A stretch of DNA of 64,000 bases from Verrucomicrobiota bacterium (lineage in GTDB: Bacteria > Verrucomicrobiota > Verrucomicrobiia > Opitutales > Opitutaceae): positions 111,949-175,948 of the forward strand of contig JAFEGO010000092.1 of the NCBI GenBank assembly GCA_018239845.1. Reading direction: 5' to 3'. The notes under the pieces were generated by a model, which was not told the DNA's origin, did not search any database, and worked only from the letters and a program-made list of their open reading frames with translations. Shown here one piece after another: positions 23,701 to 32,000 of the stretch. Position 1 is the first letter of the stretch, and every line of letters starts with the position of its first letter. Position numbers and translations under genes: made by a program.

Positions 23701-23921
23701 GCGATGCGGCGGGCCGGGTGGTGCGCGCGACCATCTGGGATTTCAAGACCGACCGGGTCGAGACCGAGGCCGACGTGGCTGCCGCGGTGGCGCGGCACTC
23801 GGGTCAGCTCAATCTCTACCGGCGCGTGGCCGGCGTGCTCACCGGGGCGGGGGAGGGGGCGGTGGATTGCGCCTTGGTGCTCACCCGGTTGCGGCGACCG
23901 GCGGTGATCCCCCGGAATTGA
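20733..23921 (+). CDS. addA: AddA-type UvrD-like helicase with C-terminal nuclease
   Basis: The 1,062-residue protein starts at ATG 20733, set by AGGAGG and the ATGA overlap with addB. The UvrD/RecB motifs are in order: [11 protein letters not shown] (motif I, near residue 15), [13 protein letters not shown] (motif II, near 390), [16 protein letters not shown] (motif V, near 710) and [14 protein letters not shown] (motif VI, near 785). The C-terminus has a RecB-like nuclease, TGVFDRVVV...IWDFKTDR. It is the ATP-driven 3'-5' motor and nuclease of AddAB, acting in recombinational repair and in degradation of linear DNA. A Chi-equivalent sequence cannot be read here. Confidence 0.92.
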   Translation: MKPLRHEMILASAGSGKTFALTDRFVALLAGGAKPERIMALTFTRKAAGEFFDEILKKIAGAASNPAQAAALAERIDAPQLGCADFLAMLRAVTGAMHRLRLGTLDGFFAQVVRSFPLELGLTGDFEVLQEHAARVERQRVLQRMFARTGGLAPAQQEFIEAFKRATFGREEKRLGAQLDGFLDDFQETFLAAPLREQWGNPARIWPDGSPWFEHEGKLSDAIAELQAALALRELTDGQRGRWATFFAALPTWAPGMELGDLEYMLKNALAVWPALEAGDAVLTVDRKKIALEPGECAALARIVAEIVGGEMQRRLETTRGIHAVLRSYDEVYHATVRRAGKLTFSDVQRLLMPAAGGPRLAQGDAFDDEAQRLQIDYRLDAETDHWLLDEFQDTSFGQWSILRNLIDEVVQDTEGRRSFFCVGDVKQAVFAWREGDPQLFQEIYRHYNAMVPGAIEQRPLVDSWRSGPPLIEMVNAVFGADEVLAELFPGSASALWNSVWRAHTSAVPKRNGQAALLHAETEEERWAATLRILQELKPLERGLTCAVLVRKNATATALADYLRHYGHLPAVAESDLHVCTDNPLGAALLALMRAAAQPGDTLAWEHVHMTPLAAVLAAENILYPENLTERVLGQIHADGFERTVEAWLALLLPRLQPDAFTQVRARQFAAAAGLFDATGSRDVAEFVAFMATHRVRDAESAAVVRVMTVHKSKGLGFDVVVLPDWEGQTLESRRDGLAVAKNEEREVEWVLDLPPTLFRSADPVLSAHVAEEKADACYENLSLLYVAMTRAKRGMYLITKPPGKSASANFPRVLHATLEADEAMPVRVGQLELEGVWSAGDPDWHLAHPLHEAEPTHSEPAAESLAVAGLVQAPRRPARRPSDEHAGELAAAKLFALEGRGAADFGTAVHALFEEVEWAGPADGAGLGVKWAESGPATAEALACLRAPELAAVWARPAGAAEVWRERAFEIVLDGAWLTGVFDRVVVERDAAGRVVRATIWDFKTDRVETEADVAAAVARHSGQLNLYRRVAGVLTGAGEGAVDCALVLTRLRRPAVIPRN

Positions 23922-23986
23922 CCCGGAAATTCGGGCTTTACAGCCTGTCACCAGACCGGCACGTTGGCCCCTTTCTATTTAACACC

Positions 23987-24088
23987 ATGGGCAATCTGAA
24001 AAAGAAACGTCGACTCAAGATGTCGAAGCACAAACGCCGCAAGCGCCTCAAAGCCAACCGGCACAAGAAGCGCACGTGGCAGAAGTAA
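23987..24088 (+). CDS. AURKAIP1/COX24-domain mini-protein, likely ribosomal
   Basis: A 33-residue, highly basic protein (about half Lys/Arg) starts at ATG 23987 with [20 protein letters not shown]. The KKRRxKMxKHKxRK core is that of the AURKAIP1/COX24 domain, which in mitochondria is ribosomal protein mS38. Bacterial versions of this length occur in Bacteroidota and Verrucomicrobiota. A ribosomal role is inferred from that homology and from composition. A longer frame from 23867 overlaps addA and has no family resemblance in the added part. A strong terminator follows. Confidence 0.85.
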   Translation: MGNLKKKRRLKMSKHKRRKRLKANRHKKRTWQK

Positions 24089-24149
24089 GCCGCGCGTCAG
24101 CCTGCTGACGCCTGCCGCTGCTTCCTCGCGTTTACTCCTCTTGAATTCA

Positions 24150-24177
24150 GCCCGCCGTTCATCGCGGCGGGCTTTTC
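24150..24177 (+). terminator. Rho-independent terminator after the COX24-like gene
   Basis: GCCCGCCG (24150-24157) pairs with CGGCGGGC (24165-24172) and is followed by TTTTCGTTTT. Confidence 0.88.
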
Positions 24178-24405
24178 GTTTTCGCGCCCCGGCCAGCGCT
24201 AGAAGGCATTGCGCCGGAAAAGGTAAATAGGCTCTCAAATCCGGCTGCATGGGGGAATTAATCTTGTCATGCCTCGGGGTTTTTCCGACCTTGCTACCGC
24301 AATTCTGCGTCAGTTTCCGCGCTCAACGTGAATTCCGCGACCGTTCGCGCGAAAACCCGCTGTCCTGCGGCTGCTTCTGATCATACCCGTCCAAAAGCAT
24401 CGCGC
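24178..24405 (+). other. Leader region of the secretin operon
   Basis: With the short stretch before the terminator this makes 317 bases without a gene. No tRNA, riboswitch or clear promoter was found. It must hold the promoter of the pilM-like operon unless that operon depends on readthrough. Confidence 0.4.
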
Positions 24406-25473
24406 ATGTTTTTTTCCGCCAAAGCCAAAGGCTACTTCGTCGAGCAAAACGACCACTCGTTCCTGTTGGCCCGCACCTCGGGGCTGACGGCACCCTTCGT
24501 GGTGGAGGAGTTGCGGGAGTGCTCCATCGGCGATGCCGCCGCCTTGGAGGAGGCCCTGCGGGCCGTGCAGCCCAAAAAGAGCCCGAGCGGTTTCCTCAAC
24601 GCGGTCTGCGGGGTGTATCCGAGCCGCCGCCTGCTTCGCCGCGCCACCTTGGAGCTCAAGCGCATCAAGGAGCCGGGCTATTTCACCGAGGTGCTTTCGA
24701 CCCAGTTCCGCATCGAGCCGGACAAGTACCTCGTTCACGTCCTCAACGCCCCCGACGGGAGCGATCTCGACGTCGCCAAGGCGGCGCAGAAAGAGGCCAT
24801 TTTCTGCGGCCTGCCCAACGACGACATCGTCGCAGCGCAGGATTCCCTGCTCGCCAGCGGCATCTACCCCGAGCGCCTCGAGCTCGGCTCCGTGGCGCTG
24901 CTCGGCGCCGTGGTGGATTACCTCGCTTTTAAGAAGTCCAAGACGCCGACCCTCGTGCTTGAGATCGGCGCGGATACGACCCACTCCTTCATCGTCACCG
25001 GCAGCGGCGTGGAGGCCTCGCGCCCGATCCCGCAGGGCCTCGAGTCCATGGTGCCCGTCGTGCAAAAAGAGCTCGGCTTGAAGGACGAGGATTCAGCTAG
25101 GAAATTGTTCTTCTCCAATACCTTCGATTTCACCGGCATGGGCCCGCTGCTGGTCCGCCGCCTTCTGAAGGAGCTGCAGTCCTCCATCGGTTTTTACGAG
25201 GTGCAGACCGGCCAGTCCGTCGGCCAGGTGCTCTGCCCGTCGCTCCCGCCGAAGCTCGCCTGGCTCGATGGCACGATCGCCGCGGCCCTCTCTGTTTCCA
25301 GTTTGAAACCCGAGCTCGGCCCTTGGCTGCGCTCGCGCCAGATCACCTTGGCCGACGGCATCCCCGCCGGCGGCCTCGATGTGCGCTGGATGGGCCTCCT
25401 CAGTCTGATGACCCAGTATCAAACGGTCACCCCTGCCGCTCCCAATGCCGTCCCTGCTGAAAAAAAAGCCTGA
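24406..25473 (+). CDS. pilM: PilM-like actin-fold ATPase of a type IV pilus/secretin system
   Basis: The protein is 355 residues from ATG 24406 (MFFSAKAKGYF). An in-frame start 78 bases upstream is less likely. It has the actin/FtsA-like pattern of PilM: an N-terminal strand set, the phosphate-2-like LVLEIGADTTHSFIV near residue 185, and a C-terminal domain with a glycine-rich adenosine loop. In type IV pilus systems PilM is the cytoplasmic ring that binds the N-terminus of PilN. The assignment rests mainly on the operon: four genes with the PilN, PilO, PilP and PilQ pattern follow with overlaps. GspL-like function in a type II system is the alternative. Confidence 0.75.
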   Translation: MFFSAKAKGYFVEQNDHSFLLARTSGLTAPFVVEELRECSIGDAAALEEALRAVQPKKSPSGFLNAVCGVYPSRRLLRRATLELKRIKEPGYFTEVLSTQFRIEPDKYLVHVLNAPDGSDLDVAKAAQKEAIFCGLPNDDIVAAQDSLLASGIYPERLELGSVALLGAVVDYLAFKKSKTPTLVLEIGADTTHSFIVTGSGVEASRPIPQGLESMVPVVQKELGLKDEDSARKLFFSNTFDFTGMGPLLVRRLLKELQSSIGFYEVQTGQSVGQVLCPSLPPKLAWLDGTIAAALSVSSLKPELGPWLRSRQITLADGIPAGGLDVRWMGLLSLMTQYQTVTPAAPNAVPAEKKA

Positions 25474-26086
25474 CGCCGCCGCGGCGGCCGCCGCTGCCCT
25501 GCCTCCCTGGCATCCGAACTTCCGCAATTTCGAGCGGCTGCCGGACACCAAGGTCGTGCGCACGGCCTTTTTCGTCAACGCCGTCGCCATCGTCATCGCC
25601 CTGAGCACGCTCCTCTGGTTCGCGTATCAGGAATACCAGATCCGCGACCTCCGGCATCAGATCGACCAGTGGGAGACCCAGATCAACCGCGACAAACGCG
25701 GCAGCGACCTGGCGATCGCCCTCTACAAAAAGTTCCAGGCCGAGGCCGCGCGCGTCAGCGACGTCGAGGCCTTCATCAAGGCCAAGCCGGTGGTCAGCGA
25801 CCTGCTGATGCACCTCGGCCAGACCCTGCCGCCCAACATCGCGCTCGACAGCTTCGACCTCCGGGAAAACAGCATCCGCCTGACCGGCACGATCCGCGGT
25901 GCGCCCGACTTGGCCAGCGGCTACGCCACCGCGTACGTTGACCTGCTCCGGGCCGATCCGTTCTTCGCCGCGCGCGCCGAGGATATCTCGATGCAGAACC
26001 TCACGCGCAGCCCTCAGACCGGCCGCCTCTCCCTCGAACTCCTCTTCAAGCTGAAGTCCACCGAGAAGGAGGCGAAGAAGCCATGA
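25445..26086 (+). CDS. pilN: PilN-like inner-membrane protein
   Basis: The 213-residue protein has a Lys/Ala-rich cytoplasmic head, one membrane segment at about residues 40-58 (FFVNAVAIVIALSTLLWFAY), a coiled coil at about 60-95 and a periplasmic alpha/beta domain. The topology is that of PilN/GspL C-terminal parts. It overlaps the pilM-like gene by 29 bases and the pilO-like gene by four, so the three are translationally linked. The head has a run of Ala residues that resembles a flexible tether rather than the INLLP motif of classic PilN, a point against a strict PilN name. Confidence 0.68.
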   Translation: MPSLLKKKPDAAAAAAAALPPWHPNFRNFERLPDTKVVRTAFFVNAVAIVIALSTLLWFAYQEYQIRDLRHQIDQWETQINRDKRGSDLAIALYKKFQAEAARVSDVEAFIKAKPVVSDLLMHLGQTLPPNIALDSFDLRENSIRLTGTIRGAPDLASGYATAYVDLLRADPFFAARAEDISMQNLTRSPQTGRLSLELLFKLKSTEKEAKKP

Positions 26087-26634
26087 CCAACCAGGAACTC
26101 GTCGCCGTCCTGAAGAAAAACCCGATCAGCGTGGGCTGCGCGGTGCTGACGCTGCTCCTCGCCGGGGGCCTGTATTACATCAGCGACGACATCCCCAACG
26201 CCACCGCCGAGCTGGAGCAAAAGTCCACCGAGGGCCAGCGCCTCGCCGCCAATCTCCAGAACTCCTCCCAGCTCAACGACCAGTACGCCGCGATCGCCGC
26301 CGCTGGCAAGGAGCTCACCGGCCGCCTCGTCCACCCCGGCGAGCTCGCGAAAAACCTCCAGTATTTCTACAAGATTGAGGCCGAGACGGGCACCAAGCTC
26401 ATCGAGCTCCGCCAGGTCCCGCCCTCGGCGATCAAGGGGGCCAAGCCCAACTTTATCCCGGTGACCTACTCGGTCGGCCTCCTCGGCGACTACAACCAGG
26501 TCCTCGAATATCTCCGCCGCCTCGAGCACGGCACGCATTTCTGCCGCGTCATCACCGCGAGCGTCAGCGGCGCCTCCGTCGAGCGCGGCCCGCTCAAGCT
26601 CAGCCTCACCATCGAACTGCTCGGCCAGCCATGA
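26083..26634 (+). CDS. pilO: PilO-like inner-membrane protein
   Basis: The 183-residue protein has a short cytoplasmic tail, one membrane helix at about 14-32 (VGCAVLTLLLAGGLYYI), a coiled coil at about 35-75 and a ferredoxin-like periplasmic domain (FIPVTYSVGLLGDYNQVLEYL), in which the G.Y..v..fl..l pattern is typical of PilO. In the alignment complex it pairs with PilN. It starts inside the pilN-like gene and ends four bases into the pilP-like gene. Confidence 0.72.
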   Translation: MTNQELVAVLKKNPISVGCAVLTLLLAGGLYYISDDIPNATAELEQKSTEGQRLAANLQNSSQLNDQYAAIAAAGKELTGRLVHPGELAKNLQYFYKIEAETGTKLIELRQVPPSAIKGAKPNFIPVTYSVGLLGDYNQVLEYLRRLEHGTHFCRVITASVSGASVERGPLKLSLTIELLGQP

Positions 26635-27167
26635 ACGCGCGCCCCCTCGTCCTTTTCCTCGCCGCCGCGACGCTCGGCACCCTGGCTCCGCGGCTCGCCG
26701 CCAAGCCGCTCTCCGACCTGATTTCGCCGGAGAAGCGCCGCGCCACCGTCGAGCAGGCGCAAAAGCTCGTGCGGGCTCCCGCGCTCACGCCGCTGCCCGC
26801 CGACCTGCCCCAGCCCTTCAATCCCCCCGGTTTCGAGCAGCCTGATCCCGAGGAAGTTCGCGCCCAGGCCGCAGCCGCAGCTGCGGCTGCGACGTCCGCA
26901 TCCGCCGGCCCCGCGAAGCCCTCCACCGACCGCGACCTGCTGGAGCACATCGCCACCCGCATCCAGCCCTCCGGCATCTTCCGGGTCGGCGATACGCGCT
27001 TCCTCACCTTCGGCCAGAAGCGCGTCAACCCCGGCGACATCCTCACCGTCACCTACGATGGGCAGGATTATCAGATCGAGGTCGCCGCCATCGAGCAGAG
27101 CACCTTCACCCTTCGCCTCAACAAAGAGGAATACACTCGTCCGCTTAAACCAGCCAAGTCCCCATGA
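26631..27167 (+). CDS. Exported PilP-like protein
   Basis: The 178-residue protein has a signal peptide (about 1-24, ending in RLAAKPL) and no lipobox. A Pro/Ala-rich linker with an Ala run leads to a C-terminal beta domain from about residue 105 (GDTRFLTFGQKRVNPGD...YTRPL). The position between PilO and secretin is that of PilP, whose beta domain docks on the secretin N0 domain. Sequence likeness alone is weak, so the name rests on position and layout. Confidence 0.6.
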   Translation: MNARPLVLFLAAATLGTLAPRLAAKPLSDLISPEKRRATVEQAQKLVRAPALTPLPADLPQPFNPPGFEQPDPEEVRAQAAAAAAAATSASAGPAKPSTDRDLLEHIATRIQPSGIFRVGDTRFLTFGQKRVNPGDILTVTYDGQDYQIEVAAIEQSTFTLRLNKEEYTRPLKPAKSP

Positions 27168-28978
27168 GCACCCGCACGCGCCTCCTGACCACCCTCTGTT
27201 TCGCCGCTTTGCTGGCCCGTGGGTTTGGCCAGTCCGCCCCCGCCCCCACGCCGGCCGTCCCCACGGCCACCCCGGCCGCGGCCCCCGCCGCTCCCGCCCA
27301 GCCCGAGGTTGCCATCAAGGACGCCACGCCCGCCCACGCCGCCGTCGCCACCAAGGGCAAGGACGCTTACGGCAAGGACACGCTCTCCGTGGACTTCCCC
27401 GACGAGGAGATCAGCAACATCCTCCGCAACGTCGCCGACCTCTTCGAGCTCAACATCGTCATCCCGCCCGCCCTTCAGGGCAAGGCCTCCATCAAGCTCC
27501 GCGACGTCACCTGGCGTCAGATCTTCCAGAACGTCCTCACCCCCGTCGGCTACACCTACATCGAGGACGGCAACATCATCAAAATCGTCAGCAACGAGAG
27601 CCTCACGCAGGAGCCCGTCTCCACCGAGGTCTTCGTGATCAACTACGCCCGCGCCGCCGACATCCAGACCACCATCGTCTCCCTCGTCGACACCGCCGCT
27701 GGCGGCAAGATCGTCGTCGATACGCGCAGCAACAGCCTCGTCATCACCGAGCGCCCCTCGCGCATGAACCGCATCCGCCCGATCATCGAGCAGCTCGACC
27801 GCGCCACCGACCAGGTCATGATCGAGTCCAAGTTCGTCGAGGTCACCGACCGCGACGTGAAGAACATCGGCGTCAACTGGTCATCCCTCGCCGGATACAA
27901 TGTCGCCGTCGGCCCCGGCGGCGAGAACAACCAGTTCGGCACCTTCGACCGCAACCGCGGCCAGAACGCCAGCAGCGGCGTCAACGGCTCCAACGGCACC
28001 ACCAGCGGCACGACCTCCGGCACCACCAACGGCACCAGCGGTACCCAGTCCTCCGGCTCAAACAGCAGCGCCAGCGTGACCTCCACCAACGGCACCACCA
28101 CCGCCGTCTCCGCCACCGGCACCAACGGCTCCCTCACCAACACCACCACCGCCTCCACGACCAACGGCGTCACCAACGAGGTCAGCAACTCCCTCAACCT
28201 CCTCCAGTCGCTGACCAACACCAACGACACCAGCCGCACGCTCTCCGCCGTCTTCTCCGCCGACCAGTTCAAGCTCGTCCTCAGCGCCCTTCAGACGCTC
28301 AACAACACCAAGGTCGTCTCCAACCCCACCATCGTCACCCTCAACAACACCGAGGCCACGATCAACGTCGGTGAGGAGCGCCCCATCCCGCGCTACTCGT
28401 ACAACGACCAGAAGGGCACCTTCGAGGTCAACGGCTTCGACTTCAAGCCCATCGGCGTCCTCCTGAAGGTCACCCCGCAGGTCAACTCCCGCGGCTTCAT
28501 CAAGCTCACCCTTTCCCCCGAGGTCAGCCAGCCCAACGGCAGCGTCGTCTTCGGCGGCGCCAGCGGCACCGAGATCCCGATCATCGCCACCCGCAAGGCC
28601 ACCACCCAGGTCTCCCTCAAGGACGGCTTCACCATGGGCATCGGCGGCCTCCTCACCAGCAATGCCAACGTCGGCGAGACCAAGGTGCCGATCCTCGGCT
28701 CCCTCCCGCTCCTCGGCCGTCTCTTCCGCTCCAATTCGAAGGACACCACGACGACCAACCTCATCATCTTCATCACGGCCAAGTCCATCAGCGCCGACGG
28801 CGCGCCCGTCGAGCAGGTCTTCGACTCCCGCCGCGTCCGCCAGCTCGAGATGAAGCGCGAGGATCTCCCCGGCTACCGCGACGGCTCCGACCCCTGGATC
28901 AAGGATCCGCCGCCGGACAAGGACGCCAAGGGCAAGGCCAAGAAGACCAAGGCCGCCGACTCCGACGGATCGAAATGA
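27164..28978 (+). CDS. pilQ: PilQ/GspD-type outer-membrane secretin
   Basis: The 604-residue protein has a signal peptide, a Pro/Ala/Thr-rich linker, an N0/STN-like domain (DEEISNILRNVADLFELNIV), an N1-like domain (VFVINYARAADIQTTIVSLV) and the secretin domain. The latter has VMIESKFVEVTDRDVKNIGV, VVSNPTIVTLNNTEATINVG and the final VPILGSLPLLGRLFRS, all hallmark secretin segments. About 80 residues (266-343) rich in Ser/Thr/Asn/Gly interrupt the secretin domain where gate or cap loops arise. The C-terminus is charged (KGKAKKTKAADSDGSK). It forms the outer-membrane pore of a pilus or type II system. The last bases overlap the first possible start of the giant gene. Confidence 0.9.
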   Translation: MSTRTRLLTTLCFAALLARGFGQSAPAPTPAVPTATPAAAPAAPAQPEVAIKDATPAHAAVATKGKDAYGKDTLSVDFPDEEISNILRNVADLFELNIVIPPALQGKASIKLRDVTWRQIFQNVLTPVGYTYIEDGNIIKIVSNESLTQEPVSTEVFVINYARAADIQTTIVSLVDTAAGGKIVVDTRSNSLVITERPSRMNRIRPIIEQLDRATDQVMIESKFVEVTDRDVKNIGVNWSSLAGYNVAVGPGGENNQFGTFDRNRGQNASSGVNGSNGTTSGTTSGTTNGTSGTQSSGSNSSASVTSTNGTTTAVSATGTNGSLTNTTTASTTNGVTNEVSNSLNLLQSLTNTNDTSRTLSAVFSADQFKLVLSALQTLNNTKVVSNPTIVTLNNTEATINVGEERPIPRYSYNDQKGTFEVNGFDFKPIGVLLKVTPQVNSRGFIKLTLSPEVSQPNGSVVFGGASGTEIPIIATRKATTQVSLKDGFTMGIGGLLTSNANVGETKVPILGSLPLLGRLFRSNSKDTTTTNLIIFITAKSISADGAPVEQVFDSRRVRQLEMKREDLPGYRDGSDPWIKDPPPDKDAKGKAKKTKAADSDGSK

Positions 28979-29031
28979 TCCGCACCCACTCTGCTTCATC
29001 CGGTCCCCGACTCCTAACCCGAGGTGCGATC

Positions 29032-32000
29032 ATGAAACCCTTCCTCCGACTCCTTCTGGGTGCCGCGCTGGCCCTCGGCCTCGCCGCCGCCGCGCGCGCC
29101 CAATCCCTCGGTGTTTCCGCCATCACGGTGGACAACGCCGCGCCCAAGCCCGGTGACACGGTCGTGTTCACCGTCACCTTCATCAATAACGACACCCTCA
29201 CTGCCGTCCCGGCGGGCAACGTGGACGTCACGCTGAGCCTCAGCAATCAGGTCACCAACCAGGTCATCACGCTGCCTGTTTCCACGGTGAATCCCGGTCT
29301 TTTGGCGGCCAGTGCCACGGTGGATGTGAAGATCAGCAAGACGATTCCTACGGTCACCAGCCAGGCTGGCGCCTGCAAGGTCACGGCCGTCCTGAGCAGC
29401 GGAGCCACCGCCACATTTACCACCACCGGCGCGTTGCTCACCATCACGGGCAAACCCGACCTGAAGATCACGAGCCTGACCTATCCCGCGGGCACCTCCT
29501 ACAAGGGCGGCGACGTCATCCCGATGTCCCTGACCTACACCAATCTCACCAGCACGAACGGGGTGAACAACGTCCCCTACGTCCCCGGCAAGAACGGCGA
29601 CAACACCTTCTTCCGCATCGAGGTCATCCTCTCCAGCAACCCGACCTTCGGTGACGGCGACGACTTCCTCCTCGCCACCTTCGACGTCAGCACCCTCCAG
29701 AACGCCGACGGCACCAACCGCACCTTCAACTGGAACCAGCTCCTCCCGGGCAATTTCGCCGGCTCGTACTACGTCATGGCGAAGATCGACACGCTGAGCT
29801 ATGTCTCCGAGACCACCGACAACGACCTCGCGGTCAATGGCAACAACACCTGGTTCAATGACACCAACGCCGCCCGCATCAACATCCTCCCGACGAATTT
29901 CCCCACCGATTACTGGGCCAGCACCGGGGGCAACGGCTACAGCGACAATCCTGCCATCAGCACCGACGGCCGCTATGTCGCCTTCGCCTCCGACTCCACC
30001 AATCTCACCGGCAGCGGCCTCGCCGACACCAACAACGCGCGCGATATCTTCCTGTACGACAACCAGACCGCCACCGTCCGCCGCATCAGCCTCTCCCAGC
30101 AGGGCGCGCAGGCCAACGGCGCCTCCGCCACGCCCGCCATTTCCGCCAACGGCCGCTACGTCGCCTTCTCCTCCGAAGCCACCAACCTCGTCGTCGGCGA
30201 CACCAACGGCTTCAGCGACATCTATGTCACCGACACTCTGACGGGCATCGTCACGCTCGCCAGCGTGGGGCCCGGCGGCGTGCAGGCCAACGGATCCAAC
30301 TTCAAGCCCTCGATCAGCACCGACGGCCGCTACGTCGTCTTCGAGTCCTCGGCCACCAACCTTGTCACGCCCGCCACTGCCGTGGGCGTCACGCACATCT
30401 ACCTGCGCGACCTCACCGCCGGTACCACCGTCCTCGTTGACCAGTCCACCGGCGGCGCCGTCGCCAACGGCAACAGCCTCGAGGCCAAGATCAGCGCCGA
30501 CGGCAGCGCCGTTGCCTTCGCGTCCGACGCCACCAACCTCGTGGCCGGCGACACCAACGGTGTGCGCGACATCTTCGTGCGCGACCTCGCTGCGACCACC
30601 ACGATCCGCGTCAGCGTCAAGACCGGCGGCACCCAGGCCACCGGTGCCAGCCACGCTCCTTCGATCAGCGCCACCGGCCGCTACATTGCCTTCAGTTCGA
30701 CGGCCAGCGACCTCATCGCCTCCGACACCAACGGAGTGAGCGATGTCTTCGTTTACGATCGCAACAACGCCACCACCACGCGCGTCAGCGTCAGCTCCGC
30801 GGGGGCGGAGGCCACCGATCCCTCCGGCGCCGGCTTCAAGCTCGGCTCCGTCAACCCCAGCATCAGTGCCGACGGCCGCTACGTCACCTTCGCCTCGCTC
30901 GCCAACAACCTTGCCGTCGGCGACAACGGTGGCCAGACGCAGGATCTCCTCGTGACCAACGGCGGCACCGGCTATGCCACCACCCCGACCGTCACGCTCA
31001 CGGGCGGCGGCGGCACGGGCGCGACGGCGACCGCGACCACGGATGGCAACACCATCACGAGCATCACCATCGTGAATCCGGGCAGCGGCTACACCTCCGC
31101 TCCCACCGTCTCCATCACGGGCGGTGGTGGCACCGGCGCTGCGGCGACCGCTTTCGCCAACAACAACGGCTACGTCACCGGCCCTGATGCCAACGACGCC
31201 GTGGATGTGTTTGTCGTTGATCGCGATGTCACCGCGAGCGGCACCTACGATACGCCCGGCAACATCGCCACCTCGATGGTCAGCGTAAACCGCTTCGGCT
31301 TCCAGACGCAGCAGCTCCTCGGCGTGCCCAGCTCCGCGGCCTCCGACATCTATCCGGTGATCAGCGCCGACGGCCGCTGGGTCGCGCTCCCCTCCGATGC
31401 GGAAAACACCGCCGGCCTGGTCCATGGCGCCACCAACCGCACCTCGCCCGATCTCAACACCTACCGCGACGTCTTCCTCCACGACCGTCGCACCAACGCG
31501 CTGCCCGGCACCAGCAACCTTCCCTCGGTCACCGTCGCCGCGCAAAACCCGGTCCTCGTCAACACCGACGTCGCCGTCACTGCGACGGCCACCACGACGA
31601 TCAGCGGCGGCGTGATCTCCTCGGTCACTTTCTACGTCAACGGCACGCTCCTCGGCACCAGCACGCAGTTCCCGTACACGGCGACGTGGACGCCCCATGC
31701 CGTCGGCACCTTCACCCTCAGCGCCCTCGCCACCGACAACTTCGGCAACGTCGGCGTCTCGACCAACGTCACCGTCACGGTCAACGCCGCGCCCGGCGTC
31801 AGCATTACGAGCCCGGTCACCAATTCCAGCTACGTCCTCGGTGCCACGCCCACGATCACCGCCACAGCCACCGCCACCACACCCGGCGCCACGATCAGCA
31901 GCGTGCAGTTCTACGCCAATGGCGCCGCCGTCGGCGCGGCCGATACCACCGCCCCCTACAGTGTCGTTTGGACTCCGACTACCACGGGTACCTACAGCCT

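Noticed and set aside
23867..23986. Longer version of the COX24-like protein
   Set aside because: The extension overlaps addA and is unlike the family; the 33-residue form is the known size.
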